Shown here: piece after piece, positions 1 to 12,200 of the stretch
Layout of the letters: every line of letters starts with the position of its first letter
Position numbering within the stretch: the first letter of the stretch is position 1
From: Dipteris shenzhenensis
Taxonomy: Eukaryota; Polypodiophyta; Polypodiopsida; Gleicheniales
NCBI GenBank assembly: GCA_047967505.1
Contig: CM106538.1
Direction: 5' to 3' (one strand)
DNA: 64,000 bases
The notes under the pieces: generated by a model
What the model saw: the letters and a program-made list of their open reading frames with translations, nothing else
Told to the model about the DNA's origin: nothing
The model's database searches: none
Program-made: the position numbers and the translations under genes

Positions 1-1189
1 AGGTATTTCTTTTTTCCATCTTGCATAGATAAAGGAATTTTACCAATCTATATAATAGGATGTGCAGTATCATCACCAGTCTCCACAAATACTAGTCTTT
101 CCATTTTCCTTGCATCCTGCATCCATTCTGCACGACCTGTCATGTGGTTTGACGCACCTGAGTCAACATACCACACATCATTGCTTTCTTCTGCACTTGT
201 CACAAAATTGGTTATGTGCTACACCATAAATAGATGCTCATTTCTGTCATCACCCTGTCTACTAGAGGATGCATAATTGCCTTGCTGCAATTTTCCAATC
301 ATGATGTCATTCTGCTTTTTATAGTAGTCTTTAGCCATATGAACCATTTTACCATAGCAGTAGCATTCAATATTGTTGTTTGCATTTTGGCCTCTCTGCC
401 ATCCACCACGACCTCTTTGGCTCCCCTTGCCTCTAAAGTTACCACATCCTCCTCCATAGGACTAGTTTTCTTGAATTTGATGCATATTCTGATTTCTGCC
501 ACGGCCTCCAAATTGGCCTGCTCTACCTCTACCTCTACCTCTTCCAGCATTTGAGTAGAAGATAGCTTCTTTTGAAGTTCCTCCTAAAGAAGATGCACCA
601 CCATTTCTCTACTCTTCAAAAATTAGAAGAGCAATCAACTCCTCAAAATTAGGAAAATTCTCATGGACGGCAATGGATGTCTGGAATTGTGCATAATCCT
701 TTCCTAGACCATTCAAGGTCATAGAAACTAAATCATCATCTTTCACTGGCCACCCAATAGAAGCAAGTACATCTGCAATCTTCTTCACCTTCATGTGGTA
801 GTCATTGATGCTCATATTTTCTCTCTGCCCATTATGCAACTCCTACTTGAGCTGGATTTTCCTGGCTTGCGTATTTGTGCTATACATTTTTGTCAAAGTA
901 TCCCATGCCTCCTTCAACATGCTTGCATCCTGAATATGCACAATCATAGAATCTAAAATATTGATAGACAGCCAGTACATAACTTTTCTGGCTCTCTCGT
1001 GCCAGCCTTTAAATGCCTACAACTCTTGTTGATTGGGAACATTAGGAATAACTGGTTCTTGTTCAGCTCCAGTAATGAACTCCCAATAGCCTTTTCCTTA
1101 AGGAAATTCGTCATTATAAACTTCCATGCTTGGAGGTTGATCTTGTCAAGCTTTTTAGTGACAATCTGTGAAAGAGCATCAGACGCCAT
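1..1189 (-). pseudogene. copia A: decayed gag (N-terminal part), truncated by window edge
   Basis: The minus strand encodes the N-terminal half of a Ty1/copia gag polyprotein. It starts at the ATG at 1187-1189 (MASDALSQIV) and is nearly parallel to the better preserved copy starting at 13560. Visible parts are the UBN2-type gag region (SINDYHMKVKKIADVLASIG near 780-820) and the glycine/arginine-rich stretch before the zinc knuckle near 300-550. The frame is broken by several stops and shifts, so no gag could be made. The remaining protease, integrase and RT regions would lie left of position 1. Identification rests on colinearity with 12370-13560; confidence is high for family and low for exact break positions. 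Confidence 0.9.
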
Positions 1190-1723
1190 TATAGAACACT
1201 GTAAAATATTCTATCACTGCAAAAAAACACAACTTCTGCCTCTCAAGAGCAAATCTGTAGAACTAATGAGAGTGGTATTTGACCACACAGTCACTTCGTA
1301 GTGATGATTATGAATCAATAGGCAATAAGAATGATTATTTCACTCCCAACATCTCTGTGCACAGGCATACGATGTAATTTCTATGATAACTTTTCACCGA
1401 CCTGTAGAATAGTGGTCGCACAGCAAAAATAGGGCACTTTCCTGAGTGCCTACGGAAAAACTTCCGCCAGCAAAACGGGCCATGAAATGGCTTTGAATCA
1501 AAAAAATAATTTCACCAAGGGCTCTGCCATATCTTGTAGCATATACTACCCTCTTGCCACACCGTGAACGGTGTCCCAATCTGAGATAGTGCACTCTTGC
1601 ACTTTGCGGCTGTGCTACCTATAGAGATTTGCTCCCAAACTCGAAAAAAAGGAAAGCAACACTGATCCTCTTACTAGGACACCGTGAACTGGGTTTGCTT
1701 TCTTGAGCTCCTTACCACAAACC

Positions 1724-1737
1724 GAGCTCTGATACCA
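1724..1737 (-). other. copia A primer binding site
   Basis: Directly inside the LTR, the minus strand reads TGGTATCAGAGC, the standard plant copia primer site complementary to the 3' end of initiator methionine tRNA. About 535 bases of untranslated leader (1190-1723) separate it from the gag start; that leader aligns with 13561-14057 in copia B. Confidence 0.9.
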
Positions 1738-2091
1738 TGTGAAGAGAGTGGGAGAGAAGGAAGGAGTCTCACTTGCAGCTTTCTCACATACACAATGGGG
1801 GGAATATACACAAAGGTGGAGGCTGAAAACAATTTTCCTCTTCTTAGTTGTGAAAGCCAAAAGAACTCTAAGTACAAAAGAATAGGTGAACCCTATATGT
1901 GGGTCTCAAACCAAACTCAACTAACTAAGGTGGCATACTAACTGGGCCACTAACTAGAGTACATAAAGATAGCTTTCATCCAGCTATTATTCATGGGTGG
2001 TGTACCAATTGCATCTATAGCTAGCAAGTCGGTGACATAAATCCACAACAGTCACCCTAGCATATCACGAGTGGAGCTCGATATCTCAACA
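1738..2091 (-). repeat. copia A 5' LTR (354 bp)
   Basis: Starts TGTGAAGA and ends ATCTCAACA, with the TG...CA ends typical of LTRs. It aligns along its whole length with both LTRs of copia B (8915-9261, 14071-14423) but is clearly more diverged from them than they are from each other. The element runs to the left, so this is its 5' LTR. The five bases after it (CTTAG, 2092-2096) would be one target-site copy; the partner lies outside the window. Confidence 0.92.
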
Positions 2092-2639
2092 CTTAGTTGT
2101 GTCTACACTGCACTTAAATAGGGAGAGAGTGCATTAAGCCCAACCTTCTCAATCTTGAGTCTCATGTTAGTTTGGTAATAAAAATATTTGAGTTCAGTGA
2201 GCCTGACCTTCTCATTCTTCAGTCTCATGTTAGTTGCCTAGACTAGCCAAAATATTTCATCTCACATTAGTTGTCTAACCGAAATCTTTCATCTCACATT
2301 ACTTGTCAAATCGGAATCTTTGGTCTCATTATTATCACTGCATTGGCGTGGATCAAAGGACACTATCTAGTCACATAGCTGAGAAAACATTGCCCAAGTA
2401 AACTCTGGAGAAGATTAACAATTCAATAGATTACACACATATTACGTAGATTACATCTCAAAGGCTCCTTTCCTTCAGATTACATTTCAAGGACTCCTTG
2501 AGATCCCTGATTGTAGGCTCAGCCCTCCTTGCTCCTTTCCATAATGGGACTAGTTCCTTCCTGTAGGGGCCCCCAGCCCCTCCCTTCATGTCGCTTCCTC
2601 TTTCTTGATTTGAGCTTCTTGGTTGCAGGCTCGTCGACC
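2092..2639. other. non-genic stretch with short direct repeats
   Basis: No coding signal was found. Between about 2150 and 2330 the phrases 'cttctcattcttcagtctcat' and 'catctcacattagttgtc' recur in degenerate copies, suggesting an old short-unit repeat. Nothing else can be supported. Confidence 0.4.
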
Positions 2640-5060
2640 CTTCCTACTCCATTCTTGAAGAGGGCTGGTTCCTCCCTTCAGGATCCTTTTCCTTGCAGCC
2701 AGGATCAATCTTGGCCTTCTTTAATTTGAGCTCCTTGTCTTTTGTGTCTTTTGCCCAAATGGCAAATTGAGCTACAGCATCTACTTTCTCATCATATATA
2801 GTTGTACTAGGTAGGCACATTTGATCTGTCCACCATGATCTGGGCAATGGCAAATCGCATTCGCTCTATAGCTAGATTTTGTATGCACAAATACCCCAAA
2901 CCAAAAAACATGCACAGGTCGTAGCACGCAGGCCACCGAATATAACAGTTATCTATGAATATAGGGGCATGGAAGACCATGCATTTCGGACACTGCTGCA
3001 TAGTAGGATAGGCATTCAATTTAACTATTGTGGCCGTCAATACCATGGTCTTGCTCTGTACATGAAGAAGTTGCTTCTTGATTCCTTTCTCCCTCATTCT
3101 AAGGCTGTGGATCTTCTCCTTCATCTCATCCACTTTTTTCTCACTCTGTGCAACAGCTTCATCTGAATCCCTCAGCATCTATTGAAGCTACTTAAATTGC
3201 TCAAAAACATATTCATGGGCCATTTCCAAGACTTCCACTCTAGTTTGGAAATCTCTCGGGACAAAGGACTACTTTTCATATCTATCAAAAGCCATGCAAA
3301 GCTCGTGCACAACCCTATTGAATTCTTCTTGTAGGGTCTTGTAGCTTACTCTTTGGACTTCCAACAGTGTTTCGAAAAAACAACCCTCACAGTGACTACT
3401 GCAAATAATTGCTCCACTGTGACTGCTGCAACTTGCTCCATCGTGGCTACTCTCTACATCCTTCCTGGCCTAGAGAGCTGTGTCATTGTCTTCTCCACCC
3501 CAGCTGCTCTATGCCCCATCCTTCTTGGCCTTGAAGCTCTCTCGCAATTCCTACATCACCTTTCTAGTTTTTGCATTCTCCTTTTTTTTGCTCCTCCATC
3601 ATCTGGTCTTTTTCAATGTTCAATGCATTCTACATGTTATAGAGCCATTTGTAAAGACCCTCCTTTTCATCTCTCTAAGCTTCAACTTCCACTACTTCTC
3701 AAAAAAATGTGCTTGCAAACTGCCTCTAAAAAATCCTAGAGCATTTTCAATCATGCTTTCATTGATTGTAATCTTTTGACCTTGCTAGACTAGTTGCCCC
3801 TCCTTCACATTCACCTCCTATACCAACCTATTGAAGTTTTGGAGAGCATCTAAATTGGGCTTTTGAAGAGCGAGAGAGGAGCTCCCAAATGTCATGATTT
3901 TGAGATCAGGGTCAAAAAATTCATATTTCCTAAGGAATACGCCATCTATCTCATCAGCCATTTCCTTGAGTTGCTGTTCTACATGTTGTAGTGCATGAAG
4001 CTATTGCTTTAACAAAAGATTCTCGATTTGAAGTTCATTGTGATTCGCTCCCATTCGGTCGAGCTGGACAAGGAATTTGTCCTTCATCTCTTGGAGCCAA
4101 CCTGTCACAGTAGGCATGCAAGCCTATTGTACCTTGACCTATGCTGTTAGATTTGCACTATGTTTGCTCTGCTACTCCGTAGACTTTGCATATTCTTCCT
4201 AAAGTTCTACAAGTTTGGCCTGTGCACTAGCAAGTTGTGATGCATGTCAGACTATTTGGTCATGAATTCCTGTGCTGCCTCTTTTTCTTTCTACAATTGT
4301 TGGACCTGTTGCTGCAGCTTTGCTTGTTCGTTCTTTTGGTGTTCAAAATACTGTTGGAGTACAAGCAGGGCATTGCCCGCCTGCATGCCTGACACCTCTA
4401 TCTTTACTGCGAATGCTTATGTGTCCTTCACAAGAGTTTCCTGCAAGTTTAGGTTGTAGATTGGAGATAGATTTTCACTTGGGGGGTGAGTTGAGGAGCA
4501 ACTGGGCCACTCGTTCTCGAGCTTTAGCCATGTTTCCTTAGGCATCATTGCTTTAGCTCATTGATTAAGCTTGATCTTTTTGGCAGATTTCTATTTCGCT
4601 TACTAAGGGGGCATCTCCTCCTTGTGCAGTGGCATGTCCCAGAGTGTATCTGCCAAGGACTTACCATATATTGCTTGTAATGCCTGCATGGAGTACTGCA
4701 TATGAATCCCAGCTCATTGCGTTTGGCTTGACCAAAAGTTGCATTCTTTCTAGATACCACACCAATTGTTGGCAATGGCCTGTATCTTGCACATTACTAA
4801 CAAAGAAATAAAATTTCTCCATTTTAGGCTCCTTGTGCATGTCACTATCTACATCCTTCTTGTATGCAATTTCCTCCCTAATCAAAGGCAATTGAAAAAC
4901 CTCCGAGATAATCTCAGGTGTCACCATGAGATTGTTGCACAACATACCTCTCGATTTTTGGAAAGCTTCATATTGTGCGAGAGGATCTTGTGGAGCCTTC
5001 TAGGATGTCCACAGAAGACTCGCATACTGAAGCAGGCCAATCTCCTTTAACCATTTTTGG
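2640..5060 (-). pseudogene. decayed coiled-coil, gag-like transposon protein
   Basis: Read on the minus strand, a long but broken frame runs from about 5060 to 2640. The N-terminal part (4661-4990) contains VTPEIISEVFQLPLI, which resembles the N-terminal domain of plant transposon proteins annotated as 'putative plant transposon protein'; this is recall, not a search result. It is followed by long heptad-like stretches rich in Q, K, E and L (near 4000-4230 and 3100-3180) that look like coiled coil, then a lysine-rich tail near 2650-2780. A CPKC...C pattern occurs near 2990-3050. Many stops are TAG or TGA where CAG or CGA would fit. No intact function is expected. It could instead be a decayed host coiled-coil gene. 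Confidence 0.5.
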
Positions 5061-5724
5061 CTTTTGCAGAGGTCCAGAGAGACGTTGAAGTTGGCAAATC
5101 TAGCCGTCACAATCTGTTTCTTGAGCAGTGGCTGGGGGGGTTCGTCATCGGACTCTGTCTCCTCACTCTCTGCGATGACGATCGCCTTCTCCCTGTTTGG
5201 GCTTGTTCAGTGGCTCTTTCTTGGCAGAGTCAGGGACTTCTTGTTGTGACCCATCTCGTTGTCTAGAAAAGCGGCTCTCTGAAGGAGCTCTAGCGATGCC
5301 TCTTGTGGTTCGAAAGGAAAGGAGTTGTGATCCTCAAACTATGATTCGGAGCCATTTGAAGAGAAGTTTGAGTGCAGAAGTTATTGTTCACTAGGCTTGT
5401 GTGGAGATTCACTAGTAGTCTCACATGTGTCGAACTGGCAGTTTGAAGCAGCGATTGGGTGTGTGTATAATCCACCTCCCATTCCTCCTTACTTATATGA
5501 GTCTTTTTCATGGAGTCGGTAAGGCGTGCATCGACGATAATGCTTTTCCTCATGTTGAGGGTGTTGCTTGTGTGAGCAGCCTTGTTGAATTTTGTACCAT
5601 TGATTCTGTGTATACATGCACTAATGGGTCGGTATGGCTAGTCCAGTGTCCTCTATGAGTCGGCGAGCTGAGGGTGGAGTGAGGTTGGACAGGTGGAGCA
5701 TAGTCAGACAGCAAAAGGAAAAGG
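5061..5724. other. non-genic stretch, nothing recognised
   Basis: Short open frames exist on both strands but none shows a recognisable motif or consistent codon pattern. It may be upstream sequence of the decayed frame at 2640-5060. Confidence 0.4.
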
Positions 5725-5990
5725 TACGATTGCTCTCAAGTCAAATGGAGTTGTAAAATAGTTGTCCAATATTCTTTTTGTGCCAGATATCAAGAGGAAC
5801 TTGTTGTCCATTTTTGTGATCACGGATCGGGACCTCAAAGTTCAATTTGATAAGAATGGTGCACAGATCCTAGATCTGCAAGGAGCCACCAACGCGATGG
5901 TTTTCTTCTATTATTACAAGATGAATGGATTTGTAGGATTTGTGCATTCATTATGGAAAACCAACATGCTGGTTGTTGGGATATACTAAA
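5725..5990 (+). pseudogene. copia protease/pre-integrase fragment
   Basis: The plus strand encodes a short Ty1/copia piece around LFVPDIKRNLLSIFVITDRD, the segment between the aspartic protease and the integrase zinc finger (usual family pattern: L.NVL.VP.I..NLLSV..L). A TAG stop sits just upstream of the LSNILF segment at about 5757. The similarity fades after about 5885, where a repeated block begins. It is a different copia lineage from copia A/B or C. Confidence 0.75.
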
Positions 5991-6290
5991 AGCAAGCATG
6001 GGATGAAATTTGACATTTAAAAAAATGATAAACAACCTAAAGGGAACTTGTTTAATATAGCACTGTGTAACAAATTTTAGGATAGTATGGTAGTAGTGTA
6101 GGTATAGCATGGTAGTAGTACAGCATAAGTTATCACTGGCGTAGTGGTTGGTTGCACTAGGATATTAACAGCCACCAACGCAATGGTTTGCTTCTATTAT
6201 TACAAGATGAATGGATTTGTAGGATGTGTGGATTCGTTATGGGGGAAACCAGTGTAGTAGTTGTTGGGATACACTAAAAACAAGCATGGG
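5889..6290. repeat. direct repeat pair, about 105 bp each
   Basis: The block at 5889-5998 (ccaccaacgcgatggtt... to ...caagcatgggat) recurs at 6172-6285 with modest divergence. A third partial copy of its end (gtttgggatatactaaaaag) lies near 6340-6365. The first copy is fused to the copia fragment, so the duplication may come from that element's decay. Confidence 0.75.
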
Positions 6291-6526
6291 ATTTACCGTT
6301 TGGGATTTACAAAAATAATTTAATAAAACTAGCACAGTGGTTGTTTGGGATATACTAAAAAGAAGCATAGTCTCAAATACAAATTCCATTTTCTAGAACA
6401 AGTGGATATATTGTTTCCTTGCAATGAGACTACATAAATTTTCTTAGTACTATCTCAGTTGTCCTCAGCCACCGCTCCAAGACACCCCAAGATGTGCTCA
6501 TGCATGTCTAAATCCAATTTGAAGAC

Positions 6527-7442
6527 TATAACATCCACGGAGTACAGTCGTCGAATGCAGGGTAATGAGTGATTAGAGGTGATTAGGCTTCATGATTTAC
6601 TTCAACAGTTGCATCCATGGAAGGAGTACAGTACATGCTCAGGGAAATTGAGCCCCAAATACCCCAAGGTCAAAGATTGCAGGCAACAGGCACAAGTTGT
6701 AGGTCCCAGCTCATAGATTGCAGGTTCCAGCTACAAGTTGTAGTGGTTGTGTCTTGCAGGAGTCAAGCCTCACCACTCTAGGTTCTGGTCCTCATATACA
6801 GGGGGTTTGAACCCCAAATAGCTTAGGGCTTGGAGGTGCGAGGCTAACACAAGCGCTATTTGGGAGATGATTAGGAACACCTCCTAATTCCAGGCTTGTC
6901 CCAAGCGCTCTTATATGGTTAACACAAGCGCTATTTACGCTAGTAGGGAGAGATGGAAAGAATAGAAATATTCCTTGGCACCTTACGAGCCCAAGAGCCT
7001 TTTAATGTAAAGAGAGGGAGAGTGCTAAAATAAAAAGTGTTGACCCTCCCTTCAAAAGGTGACATGTATAAAAGGCCAAATGGTTGACTTTGGTCTTCAT
7101 TGTTGTATGCACAAGTTTGGAATACAAGCTCCCTCTTCTCTTTCAAGAGTGTCTTTGGGTGTTCTCTTGTTTCCTTTGTAGTGCCTTTATGTTTGCCACT
7201 CCATCCCCCTTCACTCTCCTCTTCCCTTCTCCTTTTCCCTCCCTTCTCCCCTCTCTTCTCCCATCTGTCTCTTCCCTCTTTCTCTCATGGAAACACGTTG
7301 CAACAATTCGGGATCCTCTTGAGTGACACATGTGGATGGATCATTCCTTGCATTTCTCTCTCAAGGAGTAGCTTGGAGTGGAGGCTCCATGGTCATTCCT
7401 TCAAGATCCACATGACATGTGAGTCACCGTCAAGACTACACA
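6527..7442 (+). repeat. Ty3/gypsy-type LTR, copy 1
   Basis: This roughly 915-bp block is homologous over its length to the minus strand of 15578-14424 plus 8914-8596. It ends in CA at 7442, directly before a primer site, and contains a TATA box, so it is best read as an LTR on the plus strand. It includes a polypyrimidine tract (7200-7270) and internal repeats of a 'tcagggagtttgagcccc'-like phrase. The left border is set only by where homology with copy 2 starts, so it is approximate. No gypsy coding region follows it. Confidence 0.7.
7067..7075 (+). promoter_or_regulatory. LTR TATA box
   Basis: TATAAAAGG, conserved in the inverted LTR copy on the minus strand at 14746-14754. Its place in the middle of the LTR is where an RNA polymerase II promoter would mark the U3/R boundary. 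Confidence 0.65.
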
Positions 7443-7446
7443 TTTT

Positions 7447-7463
7447 TGGCACCAATGCCAGGG
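7447..7463 (+). other. gypsy primer binding site (Athila/Tat-like)
   Basis: TGGCACCAATGCCAGGG lies five bases after the LTR end and follows a run of Ts. It closely resembles the TGGCGCCGTTGCCGGGG site known from plant Athila/Tat-type Ty3/gypsy elements, with changes that are mostly G/A or C/T type. This assigns the LTR family to Ty3/gypsy despite the missing coding region. Confidence 0.65.
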
Positions 7464-8595
7464 AATGGAGGTATGCTTTTGCATTGCACTTGCCTTTTTT
7501 CGCTATCTACGCATTGCACAAGGTTTCAAGCTTAACTTGGAGCTTTATTAGTGGAGAGGAAAAGAGTGAATAAGTGTGAGTTTGGATGGAAAAGTTACAA
7601 AAAATGTCATTTTCTAGTGGAGAGTCTTTTTGATAATTTGAAGCTTGTTTTTTATGTTTCTTAGTGTTTTGAGTTGGTAGGAAGATAGTTTGAAAGATTA
7701 ATAAGGAGTGTATGATGTATAAACACACAAAAACCAACCAAGAATGATGATTCATGCTGAATTTCAAAGTTGTTTTGTGTGGTAAACCTCTCCCCTCAAG
7801 AAATCTTGCATTTTGGCATTCAGAAGTTGTTTTCTTTCAAGTTTTTTTCATTGACTAGGTAGACTAGGTAGTATAGCACCCCCCTAGCATAGAAAAACTT
7901 GAATAGAAACTCAAAATCCTTCCCAAAAAAAAAAAACCAGTCAGCAACATAGCATTTTTCTATCCCCATAGGTCGGCATGATAGCGCTATCCCACCGACT
8001 GTTGCCATGGCCGTATCTTGTCGACTTAACTTTTGACCATAGTCTAACATGCCGCCCTAATTAAATTCATCTCAGAGTTGATTATCCCACCGGCTTGATA
8101 GCCATTGACCGTGGCCATAGCGTATATCCCCGCAACCATAGCTATAATGTTATCCTATCGATCATTGTGTTCAGTCATCCCCACGAACCTTGCTATAATT
8201 ATTCCATTGACCGGCACATTAGTCATTCTCTTGCTAACCCCATTATCCCTCTGATCATTGTCTTAAACTCATCCCTACATCCGTGGGGATACAACCTACA
8301 TCCTATCCCACCAAACACATGGCACTATCTATCCCACCAACCGACACGTTACGTCCTATCCCACTGACCATCGCCATCATAGAGCTATCCTTACAGCTGT
8401 GGGGATACCTCTGGGGTAGTCCATAATAAAAATTCTAGAACTATAGTTTAGCCTGAGTGTGCCTAGTTAGAGGTCTCATAGATGCACTTGCGGTCCGAGA
8501 GAATTTTGTCCAAGGATCCCGTGTCAGAAGATAGTGCTTCGAGCTATGCTCATCCCACCTTTCGCCCTAGCTGGGGATTCAGCCCGATCCGAAAG
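7464..8595. repeat. non-coding; degenerate repeats at about 7970-8400
   Basis: The first 450 bases show nothing recognisable. From about 7970 to 8400 a phrase like 'tatcccaccgaccgttgccatggc' recurs in many imperfect copies. A distantly similar GC-rich stretch on the other strand lies at 19740-19980. A segment near 8440-8595 shows no homology to other parts of the window. Confidence 0.45.
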
Positions 8596-8617
8596 TGTGG
8601 TGGGTCTCAGTGGTGAC

Positions 8618-8864
8618 CTCGGGGGGGTCACTCATCATATGTAACCCTATCACGTGAGTTCAAAAGAAGGATATTTTTTATTCCTAGAATTTACAGAAAT
8701 AAATATACATAAGGGACTATTTTAAATAGTTTTGGAAAAAATTTACAGATTTGTATAGAAAAGGGGTACATTTTATTAATGAAAAAACTTACAGATAAGG
8801 GATTTTAAATATAGGCCTTGAACGCACGTGATATAGAGGGTTTATACATAGTGACCCCCCCGAG
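8618..8864. mobile_element. small TIR element (hAT-like MITE), copy A
   Basis: The ends form inverted repeats of about 45 bp starting CTCGGGGGGGTCACT, with a CACGTG motif at the inner edge. The element is flanked by a perfect 8-bp direct repeat, GTGGTGAC (8610-8617 and 8865-8872). Eight-base duplications are typical of hAT elements. It sits inside gypsy LTR copy 2, whose sequence is continuous across the insertion. It is non-coding. Relatives are at 18553-18736 and 58132-58430. Confidence 0.85.
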
Positions 8865-8914
8865 GTGGTGACTCACGTGTCGTGGGGTAGTTGAAGATAT
8901 GTCGACAGAGCTTC

Positions 8915-9261
8915 TGTGAAGATAGTGGGAGAGAGGGAAGGAGTCTCACTTGATGCTTTCTCACATGCACAATGGGGGAATACACACGAAGGTGGAGGCT
9001 GAAAAACAGTTTTCCTCTTCTTAGTTGTGTAAGCCAAAAGAACTACAAAGAAATAGAGGAACCCTATATGTGGGTCTCAAACCAAACTCAACTAACTAAG
9101 GTGGCATACTAACTGAGCCACGAACTAGTGTAGATAAGGATAGCTATCATCCAGCTATTATTCGTGGGCAGTTACCAACCGCATCTCCAGCTAACAAGTC
9201 GGTGACATAAATGCACAACAGTCACCCTGGCATATCGCGAGTGGAGCTCGATATCTCAACA
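8915..9261 (-). repeat. copia B 3' LTR
   Basis: TGTGAAGA...ATCTCAACA, 347 bp. It is shorter than its partner mainly because of a 5-bp indel near 9050. The last codons of the polyprotein frame run about 40 bases into this LTR. Confidence 0.95.
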
Positions 9262-12200
9262 CTCCCCCTCGAGCTCAATCCCAATTCCTGCACACCAAGC
9301 AGGTCTCTGAACTTGCGCAGCTTCTCCGCGCCCAATGCTTTCGTGAATATGTCAGCTACCTGATCCTCTGTGCTGACATAAACTAGATCAATAAGACCTA
9401 GTAAAACCTTCTCCTGCACATAGTGATAATGCACCTCAATGTGCTTTGTTCTGGCATGAAAGACTGGGTTCTTTGCCAAGTGTATACTGGCCCATCTGTA
9501 GACTGATGCATATCATAGAGTAGCTTATGCAACCAAGCTACCTCACATGCAACCATTGCTGCACCCCTGTACTCAGCCTCTATGCTCGACAAGGCAACTG
9601 TAGGTTGTTTCTTGCTGCTCCAAGTGACTGCAGCACTCCCAAAAGAGAACATATATCCACTGGTAGATCGTCTATCAGAAACACTACCAACCCAATCAGC
9701 ATCAGTGTATCCATGCAACTGTATATCTGAACCCCAGCCTCATAAAATAGTCCATACTGCAATGTGGACTTCACATACCTGAGTATGCGTCTAGCCGCAT
9801 CCAAATGCAGTTTCCTTGGAGCCTGCATAAACTGACTTACCAACCCAACAGCATAGCTCAAATCTAGCCTGGTAATAGTCATGTAAATCAAACTTCCTAC
9901 TATGCGTCTATACATAGTAGGGTCTTCCAGAAGCTCACCTGCATCTGCGCTCAGCTTCACATTCTGCTCCAAAGGAACTGAAATAGGCTTACAGCCTGTC
10001 ATCCCATATTTGGACAGCATGTCCAGTCCATACTGCCTCTGCAAGAGCTGTATCCCACTTGGTGATCTAATCACCTCAATGCCCAAGAAATAACGCAGCT
10101 CTCCCAAATCCTTCATCTCAAACTTCTGCCTCAATAGCATTTTCACATGAAGGATATCTTCATCACTATCACCTGTGATGATCAAATCATCAACATAAAT
10201 GACCAGCAGCATAATCCCTTTCTCTGTTTTTCTCACATAGAGTGAGAAATCTGCCTTGGAAATCTGAAAGCCAATAGTGACAAGATACTGTCCTATCTTG
10301 TCAGACCATGCTCTAGGTGCTTGCTTCAAGCCATACAAGGCTTTCTTCAACCTGCAAACAAACTTGGGATGAATAGCATGAACATAACCTGCTGGCTGCT
10401 CCATAAAGACCTCTTCTTGCAAATCACCATGCAAGAAGGCATTCTTTACATCCATCTGATGTAAAGACCATCCCTTTGATGCAGCCATAGCAATGGCTGC
10501 TCTTACGGTTGCCATCCTTGCAACCGGGCTGAAAGTTTCTTCATAATCAATGCCATATGTCTGTGCATACCCCTTGACAACTAATCTTGCCTTGTATCTA
10601 TTCACAGAACCATATGCATTGTGCTTGATCTTATAAACCCACTTACAACCAATTGCATTCTTGCCTTTAGGCAAAGGCACCAATTCCCATGTAGCATTAG
10701 CATCCAAGGCATCCATTTCTTCATCCATGGCTTTCTCCCATTTTTCATTTCCCATGGCTTGCTCAAAAGAAGTGGGTTCTGGTTCCTATATCACTTTGAC
10801 CATATAGGCATAGTGAATGGCTGTAAATCCATCATATTTCAGTCTATCCACAGGATACCTAACCCTGGTAGACCTGTGCAAAATAGGCTCACTTCCAGGT
10901 GCTCTCAAAACATCCCTGGTCTTCCTTACTCCAGGTGTAACAATAGAAGGAATACCCAACTCATCATCAATGCTCTGTTCTGAGCCACTGGATTCACCAT
11001 CCACACAAGAGTGACCTGCATTCACATCATACATGGGCTGATCTACCTTCTCTTTCCCTTTTCGTGATACCTGCGTACCACTCTCTGCATTGCTTTGAGG
11101 GGATTCTCCTGATCTCAATCTGCCTGTCCATGGCGAAGTATGTGAACCACTGGTAGAGGACACTCCAGGTCCACTAATATTTTGTGATTGCTGCTGTGCG
11201 TTCTGTGCAGCACTACCATTTTGTGCATCTACATCAATCATCACATTTACTGGTTTATACCAGCTGCTCATCTCATCAAAAACAACATCTCTGCTCACTG
11301 TGAACTTACGTGTAGAAGGGTTATAGCATCTATACCCTTTCTGCTGTAGAGAATAACCAATAAAGACGCACTTCTCAGCTTTTGGATCCAACTTGGACCT
11401 CAACTCATCTGGCACATAGACATAGGCAATGCAACCAAAAATCTTCAAATGAGAAATATCTGGTTTCCTACCAGTATACATCTCCTCTGGCGTCATGCCA
11501 TGTATTGCTGCAGTGGGAGTCCTGTTCATTATATAGACTGCTGTAGCAACTGCTTCAGCCCAATAATAATCTGGTAGATCTTTTTCATTTAGCATAGCTC
11601 GAGATACCTCTCCAATATGCCTGTTTTTTCTTTCTGCAATTCCATTTTGCTGTGGGGTATGACTGCATGAATATTGCTGCTTTATACCATGCTCCTGCAA
11701 GAACCTTGCAAACTCATTTGAGAGGTACTCTCCCCCTCCATCTGACCTTAGGCATTTTATTTGCAGGCCTGTTTCTTTTTCAACCATAGCTTTGAAAGCT
11801 TTGAAGTGCCCAAACACTTCACTTTTCTTTTTCATAAAATACACCCACAGTTTTCTGCTGAAGTCATCAATAAATGTGACAAAATAGTGACAACCTCCAA
11901 TAGATGCAGCTTTTGTAGTCCACACATCAGAGTGGATTAATTCCAATGGCTTTTTACTCTCTTGAACATGCCTAGGAAAAGGTTTCCTTGCCTGTTTCCC
12001 AAATTGACAGGCTTCACAAACCTTGTGCATTTCTGCAACCTTGAATTTAGGCAATCCTGCAACAATATTTTGGGCTTGCATTAATTTTAGTCGCTGTATA
12101 TTAACATGACCAATGCGTTTGTGCCAAATATCAATATCTGCAACTACACCGGTCCCATGTGCAAACATTGCTGCACTCAATTCAGGCATGTTTGCATCCA

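Noticed and set aside
10786-10788. In-frame TAG between integrase and RT of copia B as a programmed readthrough site
   Set aside because: The same element has two other frame breaks in RNase H, and other decayed genes in the window have many CAG-to-TAG changes, so a nonsense mutation is simpler.
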